The notes under the pieces are model-generated. The model did not search any database. It was not told the origin of the DNA and saw only the letters and a program-made list of their open reading frames with translations. From Pseudomonadota bacterium (GTDB lineage: Bacteria > Pseudomonadota > Gammaproteobacteria > Burkholderiales > Methylophilaceae): 37,768 nucleotides of DNA. Shown piece by piece: positions 1 through 7,625 of this stretch (positions are counted from its first letter, which is position 1; each line of letters begins with the position of its first letter). The DNA lies in assembly GCA_027621535.1 (NCBI GenBank), contig JAQCBB010000009.1, positions 1 through 37,768 of the forward strand. The letters are read 5' to 3'. Position numbers and translations under genes: made by a program.

Positions 1-382
<382 letters not shown>

Positions 383-400
383 AATCTTGTCTATTACTAA

Positions 401-426
401 AACTTTCTAATAAATTTAAGAAAGTT
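401..426 (-). repeat. Inverted repeat just upstream of mature 16S 5' end
   Basis: AACTTTC (401-407) is perfectly complementary to GAAAGTT (420-426), with a short AT-rich middle. It sits 18 bp before the mature 16S end, where precursor stems cut by RNase III are usually found. The processing role is inference. Confidence 0.45.
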
Positions 427-478
427 AGATAAATCGCTTTGTGCTTTTTTTAAAAACTCAAATTCATTCACAAGGTTA

Positions 479-494
479 ACTAGCCTAAGCTAGT
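479..494. repeat. Inverted repeat in 16S leader
   Basis: ACTAGC (479-484), loop CTAA, GCTAGT (489-494): a perfect 6-bp stem in the transcribed rRNA leader. It probably contributes to leader folding; no specific role can be assigned. Confidence 0.4.
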
Positions 495-505
495 GTGGTC
501 TTGTT

Positions 506-517
506 CACAAATTTGTG
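506..517. repeat. Perfect 12-bp palindrome in 16S leader
   Basis: CACAAATTTGTG is self-complementary. It could be part of leader RNA structure or a dimeric-protein site; the sequence alone does not decide. Confidence 0.35.
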
Positions 518-538
518 TAAGCACTATATTTTTTGAGT

Positions 539-556
539 GTGATTGTAAACAATCAC
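539..556. repeat. Hairpin in 16S leader
   Basis: GTGATTG (539-545), loop TAAA, CAATCAC (550-556): a perfect 7-bp stem with a 4-nt loop, 41 bp downstream of the boxA in the direction of transcription. It has no following T run, so it is not a terminator. Confidence 0.45.
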
Positions 557-596
557 TGACCTCAATCAATAAGTACCCACACTTATCAGTTGCATA

Positions 597-609
597 TTGT
601 TAAAGATCA
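597..609 (-). promoter_or_regulatory. boxA antitermination element of the rRNA leader
   Basis: The reverse strand reads TGATCTTTAACAA, one base from the rrn boxA consensus TGCTCTTTAACAA bound by NusB/NusE in ribosomal antitermination. It starts only 7 bp after the tRNA-fMet CCA end and precedes the 16S gene. This makes the tRNA part of the 16S leader transcript. Confidence 0.8.
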
Positions 610-616
610 TTTCGAT

Positions 617-693
617 TGGTTGCGGGGACAGGATTTGAACCTGTGACCTTCGGGTTATGAGCCCGACGAGCTGCCAGACTGCTCCACCCCGCG
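617..693 (-). tRNA. Initiator tRNA-Met (fMet), anticodon CAT
   Basis: The reverse strand folds into a complete 77-nt tRNA with encoded CCA (617-619). The anticodon CAT is at 657-659. Two initiator hallmarks are visible: a C1-A72 mismatch at the end of the acceptor stem (CGCGGGG against CCCCGCA), and three consecutive G-C pairs in the anticodon stem (GGG CTCATAA CCC). It is needed for translation initiation. It lies 234 bp upstream of 16S, in the same direction, between a strong promoter (763-792) and the rRNA boxA, so cotranscription with rrn is likely. Confidence 0.97.
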
Positions 694-734
694 ATCGAGT
701 ATATCACCACCAAATTGTTATTTTCTGAGTGATC

Positions 735-753
735 TTGGCACCGGTAGTGCCAA
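735..753 (-). other. Hairpin at the predicted 5' end of the fMet-rrn transcript
   Basis: TTGGCAC (735-741), loop CGGTA, GTGCCAA (747-753) forms a perfect 7-bp stem. The promoter at 763-792 predicts a transcript start near 756, so the hairpin would occupy roughly nucleotides 4-22 of the RNA. No T run follows. A role in transcript stability, processing or early elongation is only a guess. Confidence 0.55.
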
Positions 754-762
754 AGAAGCGAA

Positions 763-792
763 ACTATATCAGGTTTAAAACTACCTTGTCAA
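763..792 (-). promoter_or_regulatory. Strong sigma-70 promoter for tRNA-fMet and probably rrn
   Basis: On the reverse strand TTGACA (787-792) is followed after 18 bp by TATAGT (763-768). The -35 is perfect and the -10 has one mismatch to TATAAT. Immediately upstream (about 803-826) is an A/T-rich tract resembling an UP element of rRNA promoters. The predicted start is near 756, about 63 nt before the tRNA. I found no comparably good promoter between the tRNA and 16S, which argues that this one drives both. Confidence 0.75.
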
Positions 793-851
793 ACACTTTG
801 TTGCTATTTTTTTATATTTTTTTTGTTAACCGTTTGTAACAAAGATCAGGT

Positions 852-2723
852 TTATTTTGCAATAAATTTATTCACTTTATTCACGTACCCAATTGGATCG
901 TCAAGTTGCCCACCTTCAGCCAAGATTGCTTGATCAAAAATAACCGAAGCGTAATCGTTAAAGACTTGATTTTCATCAACTTTTTCTAATTTTTTAATTA
1001 ACTCATGATTCGGATTAATCTCTAAAATCGGTTTACTTTCCGGAGTATTTTGTCCTGCTGCTTTTAAAATCCTCTCCAGATTTCCAGAAATATCATGTTC
1101 GCCCACTACCAAGCAAGCCGGCGAATCAGTTAAACGATGGGTAACTTTGACATCTTTTACTTTTTCACCCAATGTTTTTTTAATACGCTCAATAATACCT
1201 TTTGCCTGTTTTTCTATTTTTTGTTTTTCTGCTTTTTGATCTTCATTATCTAATTTACCAAGGTCTAAGTCTCCTTTTGCGATTGACTGAAGCTTTTTCC
1301 CATTGAATTCATACAAACTAGACACGAGCCATTCATCCACACGATCACTCAACAGCAAGACTTCGATATCTTTTTTCTTAAAGATTTCCAAATGAGGGCT
1401 ATTTTTAGCAGCCTGATGTGAATCTGCGGTTATAAAATAAATTACCTCTTGCCCTTCAGGCATATTCTTGATGTAAGCATCTAAACTGATCTTTTGCTGG
1501 TCTGTCTTCGAAGTGGCAAAACGTAGTAACTTCGCAATATTTTCTCGGTTGGCAAAATCTTCAGCCGGCCCCTCTTTTATGACCTTGCCAAACTGATTCC
1601 AAAAAATTTGATAATCATCAGGTTGCTTATCGGCCATAGTTTGTAGGGATGTTAATACCCTTTTGGTGACCCCAGATTTAATGGTATCCACTAAGGGGCT
1701 ATCTTGAAGTATTTCTCTGGAAACATTTAACGATAAATCTTGTGAATCAATCACTCCTTTTACAAAACGAAGGTATTGAGGAACAAGCTTCTCATTGGCA
1801 TCCATAACAAAAACTTTGCGCACATACAGCTTGATTGAATTTTGATTGTCTCGATCATATAAGTCAAACGGTGCCTTCTTAGGAATAAATAACAAAGAGG
1901 TGTACTCTGCTTTTCCCTCGACACGATTGTGATAATAGGCAAGAGGTGCATCAGAGTCATAAGAGAGTGATTTATAAAACTCTTCATACTCTTTTTTCTT
2001 AATATCCGACTTATTTCGTGTCCAAATCGCATTGGTGTTGTTAATGGTTTCTAGTTCGGTTAACTTGACCATCTCCTCTTTTTTCATTTCTGTCTTATAC
2101 ATCTGAATCGGAATAGAAATATGATCCGAATATTTGCGAATGATCGACTGGAGTCTCCAGGAGTCTAAAAACTCATGTTCCTCATCTTTTAATTTTAAAA
2201 TGACAGTTGTCCCACGTGTGTCTTTTTTAATTTCATCAATGGTAAACTCGCCGTCAGCTTGAGAAGTCCAGCGATATGCCTGTTCTTGACCCGTTTTAAG
2301 AGTTTCCACCACGACTTCTTTAGCAATAATAAAAGAGGAATAAAACCCAACCCCAAATTGTCCAATCAAATTGGCATCTTTTTTATACTCGCCAGATAAA
2401 TTAGCAATAAATTCCTTTGTACCCGAACGCGCAATCGTTCCCAAATTATTAATCAAGTCTTCACGATCCATGCCTATACCATTATCAGCAATAGTTAGCG
2501 TTTTAGTGGATTTATCGAAATCAACGATGACCTTCAATTCTGAATCGTTGCCATATAACTTGTCATTATCTAGGGCTTGAAATCTTAATTTATCCGTCGC
2601 ATCACTTGCATTTGAAATCAGCTCTCTTAATGCAATCTCTTTATTGCTGTATAAAGAATGGATCATAAGATTGAGAAGTTGTTTCACTTCCGTTTGGAAA
2701 TTTAGCTTTTCTGATTTAGACAT
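852..2723 (-). CDS. htpG: Molecular chaperone HtpG (Hsp90)
   Basis: Bacterial Hsp90, an ATP-dependent homodimeric cytoplasmic chaperone. The 623-residue length matches the family. The N-terminal GHKL ATPase shows ELISNASDA at 34-42 (catalytic Glu34, Mg-binding Asn38), DNGIGM at 80-85, and the glycine-rich lid GQFGVGFYSS at 121-130. The middle domain (about 220-490) and the C-terminal dimerisation domain follow. No clear Shine-Dalgarno precedes the ATG. A sigma-32-type promoter lies 33-61 bp upstream (2756-2784), so heat-shock control is likely. It is transcribed in the same direction as the lepA-tcdA operon and may also receive read-through from it. Downstream is the rrn promoter region with no convincing terminator. 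Confidence 0.98.
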   Translation of the reverse strand: MSKSEKLNFQTEVKQLLNLMIHSLYSNKEIALRELISNASDATDKLRFQALDNDKLYGNDSELKVIVDFDKSTKTLTIADNGIGMDREDLINNLGTIARSGTKEFIANLSGEYKKDANLIGQFGVGFYSSFIIAKEVVVETLKTGQEQAYRWTSQADGEFTIDEIKKDTRGTTVILKLKDEEHEFLDSWRLQSIIRKYSDHISIPIQMYKTEMKKEEMVKLTELETINNTNAIWTRNKSDIKKKEYEEFYKSLSYDSDAPLAYYHNRVEGKAEYTSLLFIPKKAPFDLYDRDNQNSIKLYVRKVFVMDANEKLVPQYLRFVKGVIDSQDLSLNVSREILQDSPLVDTIKSGVTKRVLTSLQTMADKQPDDYQIFWNQFGKVIKEGPAEDFANRENIAKLLRFATSKTDQQKISLDAYIKNMPEGQEVIYFITADSHQAAKNSPHLEIFKKKDIEVLLLSDRVDEWLVSSLYEFNGKKLQSIAKGDLDLGKLDNEDQKAEKQKIEKQAKGIIERIKKTLGEKVKDVKVTHRLTDSPACLVVGEHDISGNLERILKAAGQNTPESKPILEINPNHELIKKLEKVDENQVFNDYASVIFDQAILAEGGQLDDPIGYVNKVNKFIAK

Positions 2724-2755
2724 AAATTTTATTTATAGTGATTGATGATTACTAA

Positions 2756-2784
2756 ATAGTGGGGGTAAATTTTAATTTTTCAAG
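2756..2784 (-). promoter_or_regulatory. Sigma-32 (RpoH) heat-shock promoter of htpG
   Basis: The reverse strand has CTTGAAA (2778-2784), a 13-bp spacer, then CCCCACTAT (2756-2764). The RpoH consensus is CTTGAAA, N11-16, CCCCATnT, so the -35 is perfect and the -10 nearly so. The predicted start is near 2750, giving a leader of roughly 27 nt before the htpG ATG. The -35 element overlaps the tcdA stop codon (2780-2782). Confidence 0.8.
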
Positions 2785-3514
2785 CGTTGAGGATTTTTTT
2801 TTGCGCCTCGTAAGCCAAATGAAATCCCATAGTTGCAGTAACCATTACGGATGAACCGTAGCCAGAGCAACTTAAGTTATTCGAAAAATCTGCGCATACG
2901 TCGGGCTTGATTACTTGCTCATTCGAAAAAACCGAAGCGATGGCTAATTTTTTTTTAGATGGGTATCTTTTTTTTAATACTTTTCTTAATTTTGCTAATA
3001 GCGGATCCCCAAAAGTTTCAAATAAATCTGCGGTCTTAATCATAGAGGGATTTTTTCTTCCTCCCGCTCCACCAGATATCAAAAGTTTTATTTTATTGCT
3101 TAAGCAATGCTCAACTAAATCAATCTTCACTGAAACTTGATCAATGGCATCGATGACAACGTCCATATCTTTATGAATGAGCGTTTCTAAATTATCTTTA
3201 TCCAAAAACTGGTCTATTAAATTCAGTTTACAATTTGAATTTATACTCGTCACTCTCTCAGCTAAAGCCTGAATTTTAGATATGCCTACATTATGTTCAT
3301 AGGCTTGTATTTGACGATTGATGTTTGATGCCACAATATGATCCATATCAATTAAAGTCAATTCACCGAAACCTTGACGCACTAAACTTTCAACCACCCA
3401 AGAACCAACACCCCCCAAACCAATCACACACACATGACTATGACTTATTCGCTCAAATTGATTTTTTCCGAGTAAATTTTGCGTACTTAAAAAGTTATCT
3501 TTGTTTATTGGCAT
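2780..3514 (-). CDS. tcdA: tRNA threonylcarbamoyladenosine dehydratase TcdA (CsdL/YgdL)
   Basis: E1/ThiF/MoeB-like enzyme that uses ATP to cyclise t6A37 of ANN-decoding tRNAs to ct6A. The Rossmann ATP-binding motif GLGGVGS is at 32-38, followed by a conserved acidic strand (LIDMD) and the SNINRQ motif (about 64-69) typical of the family. A DAIDQV segment and GGAGGRKNP (about 148-156) match TcdA rather than MoeB, and the zinc CxxC pairs of MoeB are absent. At 244 residues it is close to E. coli TcdA. It begins 2 bp after acpS and is the last gene of the lepA operon. This slot is often filled by nagZ in related bacteria. Confidence 0.9.
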   Translation of the reverse strand: MPINKDNFLSTQNLLGKNQFERISHSHVCVIGLGGVGSWVVESLVRQGFGELTLIDMDHIVASNINRQIQAYEHNVGISKIQALAERVTSINSNCKLNLIDQFLDKDNLETLIHKDMDVVIDAIDQVSVKIDLVEHCLSNKIKLLISGGAGGRKNPSMIKTADLFETFGDPLLAKLRKVLKKRYPSKKKLAIASVFSNEQVIKPDVCADFSNNLSCSGYGSSVMVTATMGFHLAYEAQKKILNA

Positions 3515-3516
3515 GG

Positions 3517-3894
3517 TTATTTTTCTAATATGACCACAGCACTGGCGATTCTTTTTTCATCAGAAATAGATAAGTGATAAGTAACAATATGCTGTTGTTT
3601 CATATAAGCGCTGATTTTTTTATCCAAAACTAAGTAAGGTTGACCCATTGAATTATTGGCCACCTGTATTCCCTGAAAGGTGACAGGATGTCGGAATCCA
3701 ATTCCTAAGGCTTTTGAAAAAGCCTCCTTGGCAGCAAATCTTTTTGCTAAAAATTGGATATGATTTTTTTTATCACTAAACATCTCAAACTCTTCTGGAT
3801 TAAGAATTCTTCTTGCAAAATGATGGCCAAATTTCTCGTAAATTTTTTTTATACGCTCAATCTCAACAACATCATTTCCAATACCAAAGATCAT
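3517..3894 (-). CDS. acpS: Holo-[acyl-carrier-protein] synthase AcpS
   Basis: Transfers 4'-phosphopantetheine from CoA to the serine of acyl carrier protein, required for fatty-acid synthesis. The Mg-binding signature GIGNDVVEIERI at 4-15 contains Asp8, and the second motif KRFAAKEAFSKALG at 51-64 contains Glu57. The length of 125 residues is typical for a trimeric AcpS. It starts 1 bp after the pdxJ stop, the classic pdxJ-acpS pairing, and is probably translationally coupled. Confidence 0.97.
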   Translation of the reverse strand: MIFGIGNDVVEIERIKKIYEKFGHHFARRILNPEEFEMFSDKKNHIQFLAKRFAAKEAFSKALGIGFRHPVTFQGIQVANNSMGQPYLVLDKKISAYMKQQHIVTYHLSISDEKRIASAVVILEK

Positions 3895-3895
3895 G

Positions 3896-4606
3896 CTATG
3901 CCTTAATCAAAGATTTCATTTTTTTTATGGCGTTATCCCAACCAATGAATAATGCTTCAGCTACGATTGCATGGCCAATATTTAACTCATCAATATGTTT
4001 AACCGCAGTCATGGCGGAAACATTAGTATAATTTAATCCATGCCCAGCATTAATAATCAAATTATGCTGGGCCGCGTATTCAGCCATACGGGTTATTTTT
4101 TCTAGCTCCAATTGTTGTTGTTTCCCATGAGTGTCGGCATAGCCCCCTGTATGGAGCTCAATCACAGGGACCTGCATTTTAATAGCAGAATCAATCACTT
4201 CAATGTCAGGGGCAATAAATAATGACACCCTAATGTCATGATGAGCTAGCTCATTGACAATTGTTTTAATCTGATGGTAATTATTTTTAAGGTCTAAGCC
4301 TCCCTCTGTTGTTCTTTCTTCTCTTCTTTCAGGGACAATACAAACGTCTTCAGGCATAATTTCTAATGCGATCTTTAACATTTCGTCTGTTGCCGCCATC
4401 TCTAAATTCATTTTTGTTTGGATGATGGGTTTTAAATCAAATAAATCATGATCTTGCATGTGCCTTCGATCTTCTCTGAGATGTAATGTAATGCTATCGG
4501 CTCCCGACGATTCAGCAATCTTTACCGCATCTACAATACTCGGGTATAAGGTTCCACGCGCTTGTCGAATTGTTGCAATATGATCAATATTTATTCCAAG
4601 CTTCAT
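3896..4606 (-). CDS. pdxJ: Pyridoxine 5'-phosphate synthase PdxJ
   Basis: Condenses 1-deoxyxylulose 5-phosphate with 3-amino-1-hydroxyacetone phosphate to give pyridoxine 5'-phosphate, the last committed step of DXP-dependent vitamin B6 synthesis. This TIM-barrel protein of 236 residues shows the N-terminal GINIDHIATIRQARG at 4-18, the LHLREDRRHMQD segment (about 41-52), the VPERREERTTEGGL loop (about 91-104) and a C-terminal GHGLNY. Its ATG overlaps the recO stop by 4 bp (ATGA). Several PLP enzymes lie elsewhere in the window (IscS, the second desulfurase, CysM), but no regulatory link is visible. Confidence 0.97.
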   Translation of the reverse strand: MKLGINIDHIATIRQARGTLYPSIVDAVKIAESSGADSITLHLREDRRHMQDHDLFDLKPIIQTKMNLEMAATDEMLKIALEIMPEDVCIVPERREERTTEGGLDLKNNYHQIKTIVNELAHHDIRVSLFIAPDIEVIDSAIKMQVPVIELHTGGYADTHGKQQQLELEKITRMAEYAAQHNLIINAGHGLNYTNVSAMTAVKHIDELNIGHAIVAEALFIGWDNAIKKMKSLIKA

Positions 4607-5313
4607 TTTCTTTCCGTTTCATTTTTTAAAAATAATTCTTTAGTTTTTAATATATTATTTCCCATATAAAAATTGATGAGATAGCGCATTAATAATTTAC
4701 TTTCCTTTGCTGTGACTGGATCTTGATAATCATCGTTAGCCATATCTTTAAGCGTTTTGCCTCTTAATTTAATTCCATTATTGGTTTTTTCTAATAAAGA
4801 TGCCCCATACTCTGCTTCAAACCTATACAGTTGGTTGGTAATAATTTCATTACCATCCTCGTCTTCTAAAAGTTTAACTTGATAACCAAGCTCCTCAAGT
4901 AACTTTATCTCAAAACTTCTCAGAATTTTTTCATAATCATTTGATGATGATAGCTTTTGAAGACAAGTATGATAAAAATTAAAAAAACTTTGAATTGGCT
5001 CATCCTTGGAGAGCATCTTGATTATAAGTTCATTCATATAAAATCCACAAACTAATCCTTGATCCTGCAATCCTAGATATTTTGAAGTCCATTCCACGCT
5101 AAATAAAGTTTTTAAATCGCCGTCACCAGACCAAGTTGCTTGAACTTGTTGGAAAGGTTGTAGATATCCTCTGAGTAAAGATCGGGGGCGTCTAGCGCCC
5201 TTAGCTAATAAAGATAATCTTCCATAATTTTCAGAGAATATCTCAACTAAAAGACTTGTTTCCTTGAAGGGATAGGTATGAAGAATATAAATATTTTGGT
5301 CATCAAAACGCAT
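4603..5313 (-). CDS. recO: DNA repair protein RecO
   Basis: RecFOR-pathway mediator that helps load RecA onto SSB-coated single-stranded DNA. The N-terminal OB-fold (about 1-80) has the family-typical YILHTYPFKETSLLVEIFSENYGRL pattern split over 9-33 and the ARRPRS basic stretch near 40-45. A helical C-terminal domain follows (about 85-236), without the zinc-binding cysteine set seen in some homologues. The 236-residue length is normal. It follows era after 4 bp and overlaps pdxJ by 4 bp, the conserved era-recO-pdxJ order. Confidence 0.93.
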   Translation of the reverse strand: MRFDDQNIYILHTYPFKETSLLVEIFSENYGRLSLLAKGARRPRSLLRGYLQPFQQVQATWSGDGDLKTLFSVEWTSKYLGLQDQGLVCGFYMNELIIKMLSKDEPIQSFFNFYHTCLQKLSSSNDYEKILRSFEIKLLEELGYQVKLLEDEDGNEIITNQLYRFEAEYGASLLEKTNNGIKLRGKTLKDMANDDYQDPVTAKESKLLMRYLINFYMGNNILKTKELFLKNETERK

Positions 5314-5317
5314 TGCA

Positions 5318-6199
5318 TTATATTCCTAATGACTTTAAAGCTCTTGCATCATCAAACCAATTTTTTTGCACCTTAACCCAAACTTCTAACCAGACTTTAG
5401 AGCCAAATAATTTTTCCATATCCCTTCGAGAATCTGAAGATATTCTTTTAAGCTTTTCACCATTTTTTCCAATAAGCAATGGCTTTTGGCTATCCTTGTC
5501 AACTAAAATCGATGCAAAAACTCTTCTTAAATTTCCAGTTGTTTGAAAATCATCTATTTCAACCGCAATAACATAGGGGAGCTCATCTCCAGTTAAACGA
5601 AATATTTTTTCGCGAATAATTTCAGCCGCCAAAAATCGTTCATTTTTATCAGTAATTTCATCCGCATCAAAAATAAATGGTTGTTGTGGAAGAAATTCCC
5701 GTATTTCTTCTAAAATAACTTTTTGGTTATCTTTTAATTTAATAGAGGCAGGGATAATTTTTTTAAAAAAATTAAGCTCTGTATTTAGCTTTATTAATTC
5801 CAAGACCTGATTCTTATTTTTAATTTTATCAATTTTATTGATTAGGTTAATGATGGGCACATTTGATGGGATTTGATTTAATAGTTTTTTTTCAACCTCA
5901 TTTAATTCTTGTGGCTCAGACATAAAAATAACCAAATCAACGACATGCATAACGGTAGTCACTGATTTATTCATTCTTTTATTCATTTCATTTAAGAACT
6001 TTTGTTGATAACCAGGAGTATCCACGAATATATATTGAGTGTTCTTTTCAGTATGAATGCCCAGGATCTGATTTCGAGTTGTTTGTGCTTTTCTGGAGGT
6101 AATGGACAGCTTCTGACCAAGAATAAAATTTAACAAGGTAGACTTTCCAACATTGGGTTGACCGATGATTGCTACCTTGCCGCATTTTTGGTCCATCAT
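5318..6199 (-). CDS. era: GTPase Era
   Basis: Essential GTPase that binds the 3' end of 16S rRNA and assists 30S maturation. G1 is GQPNVGKST at 13-21, G3 is DTPG near 60-63, and G4 is NKID near 120-123. The C-terminal KH domain carries the LIGKNGEKLKRI loop. The 293-residue length matches E. coli Era (301). The start ATGATG overlaps the rnc stop (TGA) by 4 bp, and the conserved rnc-era pairing links rRNA processing with 30S assembly. Confidence 0.98.
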   Translation of the reverse strand: MMDQKCGKVAIIGQPNVGKSTLLNFILGQKLSITSRKAQTTRNQILGIHTEKNTQYIFVDTPGYQQKFLNEMNKRMNKSVTTVMHVVDLVIFMSEPQELNEVEKKLLNQIPSNVPIINLINKIDKIKNKNQVLELIKLNTELNFFKKIIPASIKLKDNQKVILEEIREFLPQQPFIFDADEITDKNERFLAAEIIREKIFRLTGDELPYVIAVEIDDFQTTGNLRRVFASILVDKDSQKPLLIGKNGEKLKRISSDSRRDMEKLFGSKVWLEVWVKVQKNWFDDARALKSLGI

Positions 6200-6882
6200 G
6201 TTAATTTTTCTTTTACTAAAGGTATGGCAACTGTTGCTGCTTCTTGTTCTGATGCCCGTCGTGAGGCTCCAGAGGCTTCAGCCGATATACTTAATTGTTG
6301 CACCGTACACCTTACAATAAATTCCTGAGCATGAGCCTCACCTTTAATTTCAATCACTTCATACTTTGGAAGCATCAATTTTTTAGATTGCAAAAGTTCT
6401 TGCAATGCTGTTTTTGAATCCTTATCAATTCTAGCTGGATTTATTTGGTCCAACCAATCATTAAAGTTATGCAGTATAAACTTTTGTGTAGGCTCTAAGC
6501 CCCCGTCTAGATATAATGCACCGATGATGGCTTCAAAGCAGTCTGCTAGTATAGAAGGTCTTCTCCATCCAGCACTTTTTAATTCACCTTCACCAAGCAA
6601 AATAAAGTCACCTAACTTTATTTTTGAAGCTACCTCTGCCAAAGAGCTCGCTTTCACCAATGAGGCCCTGAGTCTGCTTAAATCACCTTCGGGCAAATTA
6701 GGAAATTTTTTAAATAAAGACTCTGCAATTGTAAAATTAAGAATGCTATCGCCAAGAAATTCTAACCGCTCATTATTTTCACCATCGTAACTTCTATGAG
6801 TTAAAGCTTTTTCAAGCAACTTAGTTTCTTTAAAAGAATAATTTAACAACTCTATTAACTGCTTTATTTTCAAATCATCCAT
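6196..6882 (-). CDS. rnc: Ribonuclease III
   Basis: Double-strand-specific endoribonuclease that processes 30S pre-rRNA and regulatory RNAs. The RNase III signature NERLEFLGDSILN is at 37-49, containing the catalytic acidic residues (Glu41, Asp45). A second acidic cluster, DCFEAIIGALYLDGG, lies near 113-127. A C-terminal double-stranded-RNA-binding domain spans about 155-225. At 228 residues it is full length. Its ATG shares one base with the lepB stop (TAATG), the standard lepB-rnc-era coupling. Confidence 0.98.
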   Translation of the reverse strand: MDDLKIKQLIELLNYSFKETKLLEKALTHRSYDGENNERLEFLGDSILNFTIAESLFKKFPNLPEGDLSRLRASLVKASSLAEVASKIKLGDFILLGEGELKSAGWRRPSILADCFEAIIGALYLDGGLEPTQKFILHNFNDWLDQINPARIDKDSKTALQELLQSKKLMLPKYEVIEIKGEAHAQEFIVRCTVQQLSISAEASGASRRASEQEAATVAIPLVKEKLT

Positions 6883-7625
6883 TATTTAATCCAAGAACCA
6901 ATTCGATTGAAGTCATTAAAGTTTAACCAAATTATAAAAGCTTTACCCACAAGCAAGTCGTCTGGGACAAATCCCCATACCCGACTATCAGATGAATTAT
7001 CTCTATTGTCGCCCATAGCGAAATAATGTCCTTCAGGGACAATGAATTCAATAGTTTCCGATGGGATGTCATGAATCAAAATTGAATGGCTCAGGTTGTT
7101 ATTAGTTTCTAAAAATTCTTTTGCTTTTAAGCTTAAATCCTCATTAAACTGATACTCATACTCTCCTAAATAGGTTTGCGACAATTGTTGATTATTAATA
7201 AATAATTTTTTGCTTTCATAGCGGATTGTATCTCCTGGAAGCCCAATCACCCTTTTAATATAATCAATAGATGGATCTTTTGGGTAATGAAACACAAAAA
7301 CATCTCCCCGCTCTGGAGATCTAATTTTATAGATTAATTTATTAAATACAGGCAATCTCAGTCCATATGAAAATTTGTTCACAGCAATAAAATCGCCAGC
7401 AATTAATGTTGGCATCATAGAGCCAGATGGAATCTTAAATGGCTCAATAAGGAAAGTTCTAATGACAAACACTAAAAGCAGAATGGGAAAAAATTCTCGA
7501 GCAATCTTTATTAATTTTAATAGCCATGAATTCGAGGATGATTGTGAAATTTTAAATAAAATATCAACTATGAAAACTAATCCAAATACAAAGGTTGATA
7601 ACATCAAGATCATAGCAAAAATCAT
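6882..7625 (-). CDS. lepB: Signal peptidase I (LepB)
   Basis: Membrane-bound serine/lysine protease that removes signal peptides from exported preproteins. Two N-terminal membrane segments (about 1-22 and 45-62) precede the periplasmic catalytic domain. The catalytic dyad is Ser69 in IPSGSM and Lys124 in [12 protein letters not shown]. Box [12 protein letters not shown], is near 206-216. At 247 residues it is shorter than E. coli LepB (324) but usual for betaproteobacteria. It overlaps lepA by 4 bp (ATGA) and rnc by 1 bp. Confidence 0.97.
   Translation of the reverse strand: MIFAMILMLSTFVFGLVFIVDILFKISQSSSNSWLLKLIKIAREFFPILLLVFVIRTFLIEPFKIPSGSMMPTLIAGDFIAVNKFSYGLRLPVFNKLIYKIRSPERGDVFVFHYPKDPSIDYIKRVIGLPGDTIRYESKKLFINNQQLSQTYLGEYEYQFNEDLSLKAKEFLETNNNLSHSILIHDIPSETIEFIVPEGHYFAMGDNRDNSSDSRVWGFVPDDLLVGKAFIIWLNFNDFNRIGSWIK

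Noticed and set aside
823-842. Inverted repeat TTGTTA...TAACAA downstream of htpG as a terminator
   Set aside because: On the htpG strand it is followed by an A-rich, not T-rich, run, and the stem is weak and AT-only. The A/T tract fits better as an UP element of the rRNA promoter.
1760-2032. 90-codon minus-strand open frame inside htpG
   Set aside because: It overlaps the conserved middle domain of HtpG in another frame and has no start context or recognisable domain.
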